A program made the position numbers and the translations under genes. From assembly GCF_000445125.1 (NCBI RefSeq), contig NZ_ATHL01000052.1, forward strand, positions 1 through 43,648: DNA of 43,648 nt. The letters run 5' to 3'. Origin of the DNA: Novosphingobium lindaniclasticum LE124 (lineage in GTDB: Bacteria > Pseudomonadota > Alphaproteobacteria > Sphingomonadales > Sphingomonadaceae). This document shows, in pieces, positions 27,088-35,785 of this stretch (positions are counted from its first letter, which is position 1; every line of letters begins with the position of its first letter). The notes beneath the pieces were generated by a model that was not told the origin of the DNA, did no database searches, and worked only from the letters and a program-made list of their open reading frames with translations.

Positions 27088-27765
27088 TCACGCCTCCGGG
27101 TCAGAGCGATAATTCACGACCTGGAAGCCGAGAGGATTCAGGTTGCGATCCTTCTCATGCTCGGGGGCCGTGGTGAACTTGAAGGTCATGATCGCGTTCC
27201 AGTTCTGCGCGACCGGCGTGTTCTGCCCCATCGTGATGATCTTCGTGTAGCGGACTTGCGCCACGGTCGGGCTCAGGAAGCTGATCGTGCGGATTGCGAT
27301 CGAGACGAAGCCTTTGTCGCCGTAGATGTTCGACGGGGCATTGCTGTTGCCAGATTGAACGCCGTTGAGATAACGGCCGCCTTCAGCCTGGTCGCTCATT
27401 AGCATCACCGTATAGGCGTTCTCACGAGCTGCATCGTTCAACCAGCCCTCGCGCAGCCGCACATATTGCGAAATGAAATAGCGATTGACCGCATCGTCGT
27501 AGGTGCGGGGCTGAGGCCCCTTGAGGGCCGTCACGATCTCTGCCTCGCCCGAGGTCTTATCAACCCGGATCACATAGGGCTGTACGGTCTTGAGAGGTGT
27601 GAGCATGACGACAGCCGCCACAGACGCGACCGCGAGCGCACATGCCCCTCCCGCGACGGTCCACGCCACGCGCCGGGACTGGATCGCCGCGCGCATTCGG
27701 TCGTATTCCCACGTCCTCGCGCTTTCGAGGTATTTTTCCTTATCTTCTGCCTTCACCGTAGCCAT
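27088..27765 (-). CDS. virB8: VirB8 inner-membrane assembly protein
   Basis: VirB8, 225 residues, is a bitopic inner-membrane assembly factor with a short cytoplasmic N-terminus, one helix (about 35-56) and a periplasmic NTF2-like domain (PYVIRVDKTSGEAEIV ... AQVRYTKII). The ATG at 27765 is chosen because AAGGGA lies upstream and the extended frame (to 27807) adds an uncharacteristic 14 residues. It ends 2 bp before virB9. Confidence 0.94.
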   Translation of the reverse strand: MATVKAEDKEKYLESARTWEYDRMRAAIQSRRVAWTVAGGACALAVASVAAVVMLTPLKTVQPYVIRVDKTSGEAEIVTALKGPQPRTYDDAVNRYFISQYVRLREGWLNDAARENAYTVMLMSDQAEGGRYLNGVQSGNSNAPSNIYGDKGFVSIAIRTISFLSPTVAQVRYTKIITMGQNTPVAQNWNAIMTFKFTTAPEHEKDRNLNPLGFQVVNYRSDPEA

Positions 27766-27781
27766 GGCGTCGATCCCTTCG

Positions 27782-28153
27782 TCAGCAGGGGAGGTAGGAC
27801 AGCGCAACGGCCCGCTGGGACGTCCCCGGCGCTGACGGTAGAGTGTTCATGGCGCCTCGCTTCGGAGGCGTGGCGGGTTCCTGGCCGGCGTCGGGGGCTG
27901 ATGCTGGCGGCGCCGGCAGCGGCGCCGGGCCGGGGACATCAGGTGCGGGCGAGGCTGCCGGTGGAGCCACCATGGACTGTCCGCCTCCACCTTGCGATGC
28001 GGGCAGCGGGACAGGGAGTGTCGGCAGAATCGTGCCGTAGAGATTGGCGGGGCGGCGATGCTTGCCGTCGCATACCGGAGCGGGCTTGATGTGAGTCCCG
28101 GTGCATCCGCTAAGTGCGAGGGCACCTAACGCCACGATAGTCAGCCTTTTCAT
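27782..28153 (-). CDS. virB7: VirB7-like outer-membrane lipoprotein
   Basis: This 123-residue lipoprotein has a signal peptide with lipobox LALSGC (cleavage before Cys at about 17). A short conserved patch (VCDGKHRRPANLYGTILP) is followed by a Pro/Ala-rich tail. It occupies the virB7 position between virB6 and virB8 and would anchor VirB9 to the outer membrane, but it is longer than the classical 40-60-residue VirB7. The ATG at 28153 is preferred over the longer frame because of its signal peptide and GGAG. Confidence 0.78.
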   Translation of the reverse strand: MKRLTIVALGALALSGCTGTHIKPAPVCDGKHRRPANLYGTILPTLPVPLPASQGGGGQSMVAPPAASPAPDVPGPAPLPAPPASAPDAGQEPATPPKRGAMNTLPSAPGTSQRAVALSYLPC

Positions 28154-28208
28154 AGAATCTCCGTCCGTCTTTTCCGCGATGTTCCCAAGGTTCATGAGTG
28201 GAGAGCGG

Positions 28209-29282
28209 TCAGCCGCCCCCGGAAGCAGATCGAGCGACGGAGCCGCCAGTCGCGGGGGCTCCACCAGCGCGGGGCGTGTTCGCGGCCAAGCGTCGGAACA
28301 TCAGGCGATTGGCCGCCATGTTCATGCCGGTTTGCAGGAAGCCATGGCCACCCGAGGACGCTCCGCCCGCGATGCCCGAAGCGATCGAAGGCGCTTGGAA
28401 GAAGAAGATCGTGCCGACGATGTAAATCGCGCAGCACGCGACGGTCGCCACAATCATCAGGTCGGTGTTGAGGACCGCGTAGGTATCCTCCATCTGGACA
28501 AAGTTGGACGCATCGCCGATCGACCCCATGATGCCGTCCATGGAGGCTTCCTGAAGGCCGGTGATGAACTTCGTCATGATCGCCATGACGACCATCAGGA
28601 GGATGTAATTCGCGGTCTGTTTGAGCCAGCCATCAAAGAGCCAGCGCGAGGAGTTGAATAAGAGGCAGGCGAGCGCGAGCGGCGCGAGCGCAACGCAGAT
28701 CGACACAGCCAGCTTCGCGAAGATGACGATGCAGAACCCGACGGCGGCCGACAGGAAGGCGAACACATAGAGGACGCCGATGCAACCATAGGTCACAAGC
28801 GCGGACTGCAACTGGATCAGCGGCGTGCGGAAATCGGTGATTCCCTGTGAAGGCATCTGCTGGATGGTCGCGTTCGCCTGTTCCATCCGCGACGCCAATT
28901 TGCCGGTATCGGAGACGTAGGTATCGAAAGTGGTGCCGGGGTTAGTGACAGGCGTTCCCGATCCCGCCGAAATGATGTCGGACGGGAGCTGCGTGGCGAC
29001 GTTCACGACGAGCGCCGAGTAGCCGACGGCGCTGGCTGCTGCTATCGCGAAGCCGACCTTGCCGGCTTGGAATACCAGCTCGCGCAAGGGGGCCTGGATT
29101 GCGCCGCGAAGAACCGCGAAACCCAGAAGCAGGAAGTAGATTGTCGCGGCGACGCCGAGTGGCGCAGCCACGAAGCTGACAAGACCGGACCCGAAGCTCG
29201 CCACGGCCGATGTAATTGCGCTTTCTACATAGCCATACATGGTCGTGAAAAGGACCATGAGATTGGGCGAACTTCCTGCCAT
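28209..29282 (-). CDS. virB6: VirB6/TrbL polytopic channel protein
   Basis: VirB6, 357 residues, is a polytopic inner-membrane component through which DNA passes. At least six hydrophobic segments are visible (for example about 36-57, 74-94, 165-190, 193-208, 222-240 and 268-295), together with the family-typical SICVALAPLALACLLFNSSRWLFDGWLKQ. The C-terminus is Gly/Ala/Ser-rich. Confidence 0.92.
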   Translation of the reverse strand: MAGSSPNLMVLFTTMYGYVESAITSAVASFGSGLVSFVAAPLGVAATIYFLLLGFAVLRGAIQAPLRELVFQAGKVGFAIAAASAVGYSALVVNVATQLPSDIISAGSGTPVTNPGTTFDTYVSDTGKLASRMEQANATIQQMPSQGITDFRTPLIQLQSALVTYGCIGVLYVFAFLSAAVGFCIVIFAKLAVSICVALAPLALACLLFNSSRWLFDGWLKQTANYILLMVVMAIMTKFITGLQEASMDGIMGSIGDASNFVQMEDTYAVLNTDLMIVATVACCAIYIVGTIFFFQAPSIASGIAGGASSGGHGFLQTGMNMAANRLMFRRLAANTPRAGGAPATGGSVARSASGGG

Positions 29283-29311
29283 CGGTTTATACCTTGTTCA
29301 AAGTGGCTGGA

Positions 29312-29548
29312 TCATTTCGAGTTGATCTTTTGCATGGCGATCGAGCGCCGCGCTTCTCGCGTCGTGAAACAAAGATTATCCTTCTGATCGGCAGGGAGAT
29401 TGCTGTATTCCCCGCTGTCACATTTCGTTTTCCATTCCGCGAGAAGCTGCGGATTCTTTATCAGCTCGTCCGTTGTCGGGACCGCAGGGGGTTGTTGTTG
29501 ACAGCCGGCAGCGGCCAGGGCGAAGCACAAGACGAGCAGCTTTCGCAT
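29312..29548 (-). CDS. eexN: EexN-like entry-exclusion lipoprotein
   Basis: This 78-residue small lipoprotein has a signal peptide ending in AAAGC (Cys at about 16) and a short conserved motif (TTDELIKNPQLLAEWKTKCDS). It resembles EexN of IncN-type plasmids, which stops cells from receiving a plasmid they already carry. Its position between virB5 and virB6 is the usual one for eexN. Confidence 0.88.
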   Translation of the reverse strand: MRKLLVLCFALAAAGCQQQPPAVPTTDELIKNPQLLAEWKTKCDSGEYSNLPADQKDNLCFTTREARRSIAMQKINSK

Positions 29549-29551
29549 GGG

Positions 29552-30274
29552 TTACTTCCTGAGAGTGTTGGCGTCGTAGAATGAGGCCGCATTGCGGGCA
29601 GCCGAGGTTTGCGCCGTCGCGATCGCAAGGTTCGCGTGTCCAAACTGAGCCGTCTGGATCGCCTGCAACTTCAGCATGTCGTTCTGGAGCTGCGCCTGCT
29701 CGACCGAGATACGGGCGTTCAGGTCCATCACGTCCTTGGGGTCTTTGGCGCTCGACAGTTGCTCGCGGAGCTGATCGAGGAGCTGCATCCGCTGCTGCGT
29801 CACGTTCAACGTGTTCTCGCCGAAGGCGGCCGTAGCAGCGGCAGAGCCGGTCGCATCCTTGAGCGCCTGGTTGTAGGCGGTGTCCGCGTCCGACCCGGAG
29901 GACGAAATCGTGTAGCGGGACTGGATGCTGCTGGCGAGCGAGCCCAGCGAGCCGATCTTGGTCAGATCGCCGCCTAACAGCGTTTGTGCGTCGATGGTCG
30001 TGTTTGGCAGGAGGTTGCGCGTCTGAGAATTGAAGAGACTCGATGCGATGCTGTTCACGTTCGTCAGCTTTTGCAGCGAGTTGAGCGTGTTGGTGGCGGT
30101 CGAGATTTGCTGCTCGCCCTGTTCGATCATCTTGATCGTGTTCTGAACGGTCGCGAGGGCTTGTATGTAGCCCGTGGAATCGAAAACCGGGATACCCTGC
30201 GCCGAGGCCGGGGCGGCGGTCGCAGCGAGCGCCAAGGGCGCCGCTGCGAACATGATGATGTGCTTGAGCGACAT
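29552..30274 (-). CDS. virB5: VirB5 minor pilin
   Basis: VirB5, 240 residues, is a minor pilus component located at the pilus tip. A signal peptide (MSLKHIIMFAAAPLALAATAAPASAQ) precedes a helical, Gln/Asn/Ser-rich body with the family start GIPVFDSTGYIQAL. The ATG at 30274 follows AGGAG six bases upstream; the longer open frame overlaps virB4 and is not used. Confidence 0.92.
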   Translation of the reverse strand: MSLKHIIMFAAAPLALAATAAPASAQGIPVFDSTGYIQALATVQNTIKMIEQGEQQISTATNTLNSLQKLTNVNSIASSLFNSQTRNLLPNTTIDAQTLLGGDLTKIGSLGSLASSIQSRYTISSSGSDADTAYNQALKDATGSAAATAAFGENTLNVTQQRMQLLDQLREQLSSAKDPKDVMDLNARISVEQAQLQNDMLKLQAIQTAQFGHANLAIATAQTSAARNAASFYDANTLRK

Positions 30275-30275
30275 A

Positions 30276-32642
30276 TCAGCTTCTCCTTTCATGTGCGTAG
30301 AAGAGCGGCAGCCACGCCGCAGGATCGTTGCCCGCTCGGGCAATGGCATCTTCCATGACCGCCAGAGTTTCGGCGCGGCCAGAAAGCACGGATAATTCAT
30401 CGCCCATTCCGCCGAGATCGAGCTTCGCAACGATGGACGTGTGGCCCTGCTTGACGAGGAAGCAGCGGCTCTCCGGTGTCAGATCCTCGCGGATCAGGCG
30501 GTATTCCGCTTCCGTTAGGCCCAAACCGTCGCAATAGTCGGATTTCTTGGCATCGGAATTGGGCAGGAGGATCTTCGTCGCGGTCTGTTCGATGATCGAA
30601 TGCGCAATCGGCGAGCGCAGGGCGTCAGCCGGGGATTGGGTGCCGAAGACCATGAACGCATTGCGCTTGCGGAAGGTCTTGAGACCGTCCTGTGCGAAGG
30701 CCCGGAAAGCGTCGTCCTGTAATGCCTTCCAGAACTCGTCGATGTCCACCACGACACGCTGGCCGTCCAGCAGCTCGTCGACCCGATGGAAAAGGTAGAG
30801 CATCATCGGCGTGCGGATTTCCGGGTTTTCGAGGAAGTCCGTCATGTCAAAACCGACGAAGCGGGCCGCCAGCGACACTTCATCGACCGGGCCATCGAAC
30901 GCCCAGCCCAATGGGCCGCCCGAACACCAGCGTTCGAGCCGCGCACCGATGCCCTCCGCGTCCGAGTAGCTTAGCAACTCACGCAGATCGTGGAATGATC
31001 GCTTCTCGGCAGGGAGCTTCATCACCGCATCAAGGCCATCGTCGATCAGCTTCTCTTCGCCGACCGTGAGCGGCCGCCCTTCGCGCCGCACCAGCACGCG
31101 GATGAACTGGCGGAGAAACGCCATGTTTTCGTGTGTCGGCGAGAGACCCTTCAACGGGGCAAAACCCGTCGGTTCGCCGTTCCTCAAGGCCAGATAGGTG
31201 CCGCCACAGGCACGCACGAAGATCTCCGCGCCCCGGTCCTTGTCGAAAAAGACCTGCTTGGCCCCTGTCTTTTCAAGCTGTGCTTGCAGGAAGTTTTGCA
31301 GCACCGTCTTGCCTGCGCCGGTGGGGCCGATGATAAGCGTGTGGCCGATGTCCTGCCGGTGGAAATTAAACCAGAAGGACGAGCCGGCGCGCGTCTTGAG
31401 AAGCGTCACCGCCTCGCCCCAATGGTTCCCCGACTTGCGACCCGCAGGGAAGGTGTAGAACGGGCTGAGGGCTGCGAAATTGCGGCTGTTGATGACCGCA
31501 GGCCGCGCCCGCATTTTGAAATTGCCGGGAAGCTGCGCCCAAAACGCCGCTTCCAGCGCCACGTCCTCGCGGGCCATCACCATGCCGGTATCGGCCGCGG
31601 CGGAACGCGCAATGGAGAGTCGATCGAGCAGGCGCCGCTTGTCATCGTCCATCACCGCGATCGACAAATGATGCTCGCCCAGGACGAAGCGGTTCGCCAT
31701 CAGATCATCGACGCCATCCAGCAGCTCCATGGCCTGACTGACGCCGGCATCGTCGGACGACACCATTTGCTTGTATTTTTTCGTGAAGCGCTCGCTCGCC
31801 ACGGACTTTACCAGCGGCGCGAAGCTCTGCGTCAGCACGAACGGGAAATCGAGCGTCAGCAGGCTATTGAACTGCCCCGTCCGCGTCGTGGCGACATATT
31901 CGCGGACGCCGAACATACCGAGCCAGTGCGACTTGTCGGGGAGCCGAATTTCAGCGGCCTCGCGCCCGAAGATCACCCGCGACGTATAGAGGGCCTGCCC
32001 GAGCCGCCCGTTCAACAGCGGCACGCGGATGCGGTCGCCGGTCAGGATGAAGTGCAGCACCTCCATGGGTTGCGAGAAAAGGTTGCCGTTATGCTCGTAG
32101 AGCGAGAGCGGCGTCGGGCTTGTGTCCGCCAGCAGCGATTCAAAATCGCGGCATTTGTCTGCCATGATCGCGAGAGCGCGATCGTCAATCTCCGCACCGG
32201 GTTGGCGCTTGGCGAAAAGGCGTGTCACCTGGTCGCCGGCCATGTTCGAGGGCCGCACGATGATCGTGACGTAAAACTCGTTGTGGTAGAGAACCTTTTC
32301 CTTCAGCCGCTCCGCGTAACGCTCCTGTAGCGTGCGGGCGAAATCGGAATGGAACTCGCCTTCAAGGATAGGGTCCGTCGCCGTGCGGACGAGGTGCGTC
32401 CAGAGGGCAACCCGATCGTCACCGATCGAGCGCCACGCGATGTTGAGCTTGTTATGCCATGTGTTGAGATCGGCGATGTCGCTCGTCTCGAACGGCCGCC
32501 CGTCGACGCGATACATCCGCATGAGTGAGCCGTCTTCCAGCGCGACGATCGTGTCATCGACATGCCGCGTGTAGGGGATGAATTTGATGTCATCCGCTTC
32601 GCGAAGGGCGACCTGTTTGTGCTTCAGGGTGAATTTAGCCAT
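30276..32642 (-). CDS. virB4: VirB4 ATPase
   Basis: VirB4/CagE, 788 residues, is the largest ATPase of the secretion system. Walker A GPTGAGKTVLQNFLQAQL (about 444-461) and a Walker B region VVVDIDEFWKAL, followed by FGTQSPADAL, are visible. The length is typical. It overlaps virB3 by 8 bp. Confidence 0.97.
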   Translation of the reverse strand: MAKFTLKHKQVALREADDIKFIPYTRHVDDTIVALEDGSLMRMYRVDGRPFETSDIADLNTWHNKLNIAWRSIGDDRVALWTHLVRTATDPILEGEFHSDFARTLQERYAERLKEKVLYHNEFYVTIIVRPSNMAGDQVTRLFAKRQPGAEIDDRALAIMADKCRDFESLLADTSPTPLSLYEHNGNLFSQPMEVLHFILTGDRIRVPLLNGRLGQALYTSRVIFGREAAEIRLPDKSHWLGMFGVREYVATTRTGQFNSLLTLDFPFVLTQSFAPLVKSVASERFTKKYKQMVSSDDAGVSQAMELLDGVDDLMANRFVLGEHHLSIAVMDDDKRRLLDRLSIARSAAADTGMVMAREDVALEAAFWAQLPGNFKMRARPAVINSRNFAALSPFYTFPAGRKSGNHWGEAVTLLKTRAGSSFWFNFHRQDIGHTLIIGPTGAGKTVLQNFLQAQLEKTGAKQVFFDKDRGAEIFVRACGGTYLALRNGEPTGFAPLKGLSPTHENMAFLRQFIRVLVRREGRPLTVGEEKLIDDGLDAVMKLPAEKRSFHDLRELLSYSDAEGIGARLERWCSGGPLGWAFDGPVDEVSLAARFVGFDMTDFLENPEIRTPMMLYLFHRVDELLDGQRVVVDIDEFWKALQDDAFRAFAQDGLKTFRKRNAFMVFGTQSPADALRSPIAHSIIEQTATKILLPNSDAKKSDYCDGLGLTEAEYRLIREDLTPESRCFLVKQGHTSIVAKLDLGGMGDELSVLSGRAETLAVMEDAIARAGNDPAAWLPLFYAHERRS

Positions 32643-32967
32643 TGCCGAATTGCTTCCGCTTCACGCCTTGGGACAGGCGGACGGGAGAGTAGCTCCCGCC
32701 CCCCCAGAATTTGCGGTTTTTGGAGAGAAATACGGTCTGAAACCAAAGGCCCCACAGCCGAAACGCATTGTAGTCGTAGTGGACTATCATGCGGGCCGGG
32801 AAGTAGAGCGCTCCGAACATGGCCAGGGGGAAGAAGGGATTGTGCATGATCCCCCAAAAAACCATGCAGACCATGATGATCGGCAGGATCGCCTCCAGCG
32901 GCAATCCCATGAACACCGATGGCCTGGTCAGGGCGAGAAAGACCTTATCCTCGGCCAGCTTGTCCAT
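32635..32967 (-). CDS. virB3: VirB3 inner-membrane protein
   Basis: VirB3, 110 residues, is a small inner-membrane protein that works with VirB4. It starts with KVFLALTRPSVFMGLP, a conserved opening, followed by two close hydrophobic segments (about 24-43 and 45-58). It lies between virB2 and virB4 as expected. Confidence 0.93.
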   Translation of the reverse strand: MDKLAEDKVFLALTRPSVFMGLPLEAILPIIMVCMVFWGIMHNPFFPLAMFGALYFPARMIVHYDYNAFRLWGLWFQTVFLSKNRKFWGGGSYSPVRLSQGVKRKQFGNG

Positions 32968-32968
32968 G

Positions 32969-33292
32969 TTAGCTGCCCGATCCGCCCATCCAGCCCACGA
33001 TGGTCGCGGCCGAGAAGATGATGCCGATCCCGATCAGCACGGTGACGGCCCGCCCCCAATCCATGCGGCCGGTCAGCTTTGCATAGCCGACGGCCATCAC
33101 GGCGATGATGCCGACCACGGACGCGATCGTGGTCATCCATGTCTTGATGGTCGTAAGGCCGCTCTCGATGGCGGTGCCGTCCGCAAGGGCCGGCTGCGCG
33201 ATCGAGATGAGGGCCAGGGCGCCGGCGAAGCCGACGAGTTGGCGGGCGCGGCGATCGGACATCATCCGGCCCAACTTCGATGTGAATTTCAT
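32969..33292 (-). CDS. virB2: VirB2 major pilin precursor
   Basis: VirB2, 107 residues, is the pilin. A long signal-like leader ends near QPALADG (predicted cleavage after ALA), leaving a mature protein of about 70 residues with two hydrophobic helices joined by a short loop (KLTGRMDWGR), the typical VirB2 pattern. Two starts are possible: ATG at 33304 (MEYRMKF) and ATG at 33292 (MKFTSKLGR). The second is used because a GGAG lies six bases before it. Confidence 0.9.
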   Translation of the reverse strand: MKFTSKLGRMMSDRRARQLVGFAGALALISIAQPALADGTAIESGLTTIKTWMTTIASVVGIIAVMAVGYAKLTGRMDWGRAVTVLIGIGIIFSAATIVGWMGGSGS

Positions 33293-33312
33293 ACGGTACT
33301 CCATGGCTGGAA

Positions 33313-34836
33313 TTACCTCTCCAATGTTGGGGAGGACTGGACCGGCTCTATTCGCCGAACGGGAGCCGGTTCGCGGACCGACACATCAAGGCCGCGCCGA
33401 AGCACGTCCGAGATCATCTGCCGACTGTCACGGGTCTCCGACGCAACCTGCATCGCATCCCCTTTGAAGACCTCGGCGATATGCTGTTCCATGGCCGCCT
33501 GCGCCTGGAGCGCGTTGGCAAGGCGCGGTTCGGCCGCGATCGTGTCGGCAGCACCGTGGAGAAATAAGTCAGCCAGTTCCTCGCTATCGCGATGCCGCTT
33601 GGCCTCTTCTGATCGCTGGCGCTCCTCGCGAACGACCTGGGCGTCCCGCTCGGGCTGGGGCTGGCGATCCTGATCGCGTGTCGAACGCGCGACCGCCCGC
33701 TCCTCCTGAGCCCCATAGATCTGATCGACCAGCGCCGATGCCGTCTCGCGGACCGCGCGCGCACGCGGATCGCCGCTCGTCTCCAGCTCCCGGATTCCCC
33801 GCTCGAACACGCGCTCGACGATCGCCCGCTCGTCGAGCGCGGCCCTCTCGCCGGCTTCGCGAGCTGCGGCCGGAGAAGGTCTGCGCTGGGCGCTCGCATC
33901 GACTTCCGGGGAGCCGACGGCGCCATCGCTTTCCGATGCGGCGCTCGCGACCGTTTCCATGGCCTGCACGGCCCGCTCGGCGGTTTGGGCGGCGTTGGCC
34001 GGCGCTCCACGCGTCGCCGCTTCCTGCCTGCGCTCCTCTTCCCGGCTCCGCAGGCCCGCCATCCGCTCGGCTTCGGCGAACGACGGCTCGTAACCTTTGA
34101 CCGTCAAACCGGCGCGGGAGCCGGCCTCCCATACCGCCTTGGTAAACTCGGGCGTCCCATGAACGTCAATCGTTTCCCAGCCATTATGCTGCGCGAGTCT
34201 GACCAGCGCAGCTATCGTTTCGGGATCTTCGTCGCGGGCGATGATCCGGTCATCGATGATTTCGAGCGACGGGTTCAACCGATCCCCGGCAAAGAACACG
34301 CCGAGGCGTCGATTGCCACCATCGGGGGATTCGACAACCCGCATGGAGTACCGCTTCGCCATATCGGGCGGGATCTCGAACGTGGACCGTTCGGGAGCGG
34401 CCTGCGCAAGCGCCGATTGGATGGACGCGCTTTGGGCGAGGCTTTCGGCAAGGTCTTTGCCGTGATCGGCCCCATGTTCGGCAATCACCACATCGGGAGC
34501 GCCTTCCGAACCGGGCCGGCTCAGCGCTGACATTTGCTCGGGCAGGCGAACGCCGCCCTGTCCGTCTATATGCGTGCCGACGCCCAGAGCCTCTTTGGCT
34601 TCCGGCGCCCTCGATTCCACCAGACGCTTGAAATCCGGGTCCGCCACCAGCTTCCGGGCGCGATCTTCGGCGAGCGGATCGCGGCTGTTGCCCGTGGTGG
34701 CAATCAAAGTCGCATCCTTCCCAGCATAGATCGCGACTTGCTCTTGGTCGCGATAGTCGGCGCTGGGAGAAAAGCTGCTGACCACGAGCCGCGTATCGGC
34801 GCGCGTGCTGGGCGCGATGGAATTGGTCTCGCTCAT
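33313..34836 (-). CDS. LPD7-domain protein of the transfer operon
   Basis: This 507-residue protein lacks enzyme motifs I can name. A segment near residues 205-255 (WETIDVHGTPEFTKAVWEAGSRAGLTVKGYEPS) is the LPD7 (large polyvalent protein-associated) domain, otherwise common at the C-termini of TraI/MobA relaxases. The rest is highly charged and probably helical, rich in Arg, Glu and Ala. It is positioned between virB1 and virB2 and overlaps virB1 by 4 bp, so it is coexpressed with the channel. It may be a relaxosome accessory protein, or a part that detached from a relaxase. No His-triad or catalytic Tyr is evident. Confidence 0.75.
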   Translation of the reverse strand: MSETNSIAPSTRADTRLVVSSFSPSADYRDQEQVAIYAGKDATLIATTGNSRDPLAEDRARKLVADPDFKRLVESRAPEAKEALGVGTHIDGQGGVRLPEQMSALSRPGSEGAPDVVIAEHGADHGKDLAESLAQSASIQSALAQAAPERSTFEIPPDMAKRYSMRVVESPDGGNRRLGVFFAGDRLNPSLEIIDDRIIARDEDPETIAALVRLAQHNGWETIDVHGTPEFTKAVWEAGSRAGLTVKGYEPSFAEAERMAGLRSREEERRQEAATRGAPANAAQTAERAVQAMETVASAASESDGAVGSPEVDASAQRRPSPAAAREAGERAALDERAIVERVFERGIRELETSGDPRARAVRETASALVDQIYGAQEERAVARSTRDQDRQPQPERDAQVVREERQRSEEAKRHRDSEELADLFLHGAADTIAAEPRLANALQAQAAMEQHIAEVFKGDAMQVASETRDSRQMISDVLRRGLDVSVREPAPVRRIEPVQSSPTLER

Positions 34837-35435
34837 TTGAAGACCTCGATATCGTTGGAAGCAATTTGGCCGACCACCCAGCTATCGCGATCGTTCGCTG
34901 GCCCGTTATTCGAGGCCGGCGTGTCGCTCGCGGGCGTGGAAGGAACGGGGAGAGCTGGCGGCGCCTGGACGGAACCCAGCGCGGCCGCGGCCGACCACAC
35001 GCGGCCGACATAGCCGTTGCGAAATCCCCGCGTCAGCGTTCCGGTATTGTAGAGCGAATAGGTCGCGGAGATCGCATCGAGGCCCGTGTAATGCCGGGTT
35101 GCCAGACCATAGCCTTCTTGCAGCACAGCGGAAGCGAGCCGCAGATTGGTGCAAGGATCGAACACCTCTTCGACCGAGACCCCGAGGCGCGCGAAATTGG
35201 CCGAATTGACCTGGGCCAAGCCGACATCGACGGTGTAGCCAGCAGCGACATAGCGACGGACGATCGCTGCGCCTTCAGCGACGGAGCCGGCACGAACGCG
35301 CGGCCCCTTGTTGACGTTGATCTTGAGGGAGTCGCCGCTACTCTCCGTCATGACGAGCGGCACAACCGCTTCGGTCGCGATTTCCGGCGCGCATTGCTGC
35401 GCCAGCGTGGCAATGGCGGCGACCGCGTAGATCAT
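34833..35435 (-). CDS. virB1: VirB1 lytic transglycosylase
   Basis: VirB1, 200 residues, opens the peptidoglycan for channel assembly. The SLT domain shows the catalytic Glu in MTESSGD (about 29-35), followed by VDVGLAQVNSANFARLG and a YNTG-like motif (YSLYNTGTLTRGF). It is followed by a Pro/Ser/Ala tail. It overlaps the TrbM-like gene and the LPD7 gene by 4 bp each (ATGA). Confidence 0.93.
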   Translation of the reverse strand: MIYAVAAIATLAQQCAPEIATEAVVPLVMTESSGDSLKINVNKGPRVRAGSVAEGAAIVRRYVAAGYTVDVGLAQVNSANFARLGVSVEEVFDPCTNLRLASAVLQEGYGLATRHYTGLDAISATYSLYNTGTLTRGFRNGYVGRVWSAAAALGSVQAPPALPVPSTPASDTPASNNGPANDRDSWVVGQIASNDIEVFK

Positions 35436-35785
35436 TGCTGTGTCACCGTCTGGTATCGCGTGTCGAGCGCGTAGCTCGACACGGCACCGTCTGACTGCGT
35501 GACCGTCAGATTATAGCCGTGCTTCACCTTCTTGGTGCGAATGCCGACGCCCGTGCATGTCGGGAACGAGCCGCCCATGGCGAGGACATTCCAGAGCTTC
35601 GTGATAGGCGGGACGCACTGCGCATATTTCGTGGGGGAGCCGGGGGTGGCGAGGCAGAGAACCACCTGGCAACCCCAATCCGACGCATAGGCCGGTTGCG
35701 GCGCGGCGACCGCCACAATCCCAGCGCCGCACAAGGAAAGCGCCCCCGAGGCGCCCCCCAGCTTGTTCAACAATCGCCCGATCAT
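35432..35785 (-). CDS. TrbM/KikA-like conjugation protein
   Basis: This 117-residue exported protein has a signal peptide (about residues 1-34, ending PAYAS). Its mature part, DWGCQVVLCLATPGSPTKYAQCVPPI, resembles TrbM/KikA/MpfK proteins of conjugative plasmids, with four or so Cys that probably form disulfides. The exact role in mating is unknown. The ATG at 35785 follows GGAGGT; the longer frame (to 36019) is a shadow of the upstream gene. Confidence 0.82.
   Translation of the reverse strand: MIGRLLNKLGGASGALSLCGAGIVAVAAPQPAYASDWGCQVVLCLATPGSPTKYAQCVPPITKLWNVLAMGGSFPTCTGVGIRTKKVKHGYNLTVTQSDGAVSSYALDTRYQTVTQQ

Noticed and set aside
31131..32330. Plus-strand frame of 399 codons antisense to virB4
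   Set aside because: Shadow of VirB4; very rich in Arg and His and without a ribosome-binding site or domain.
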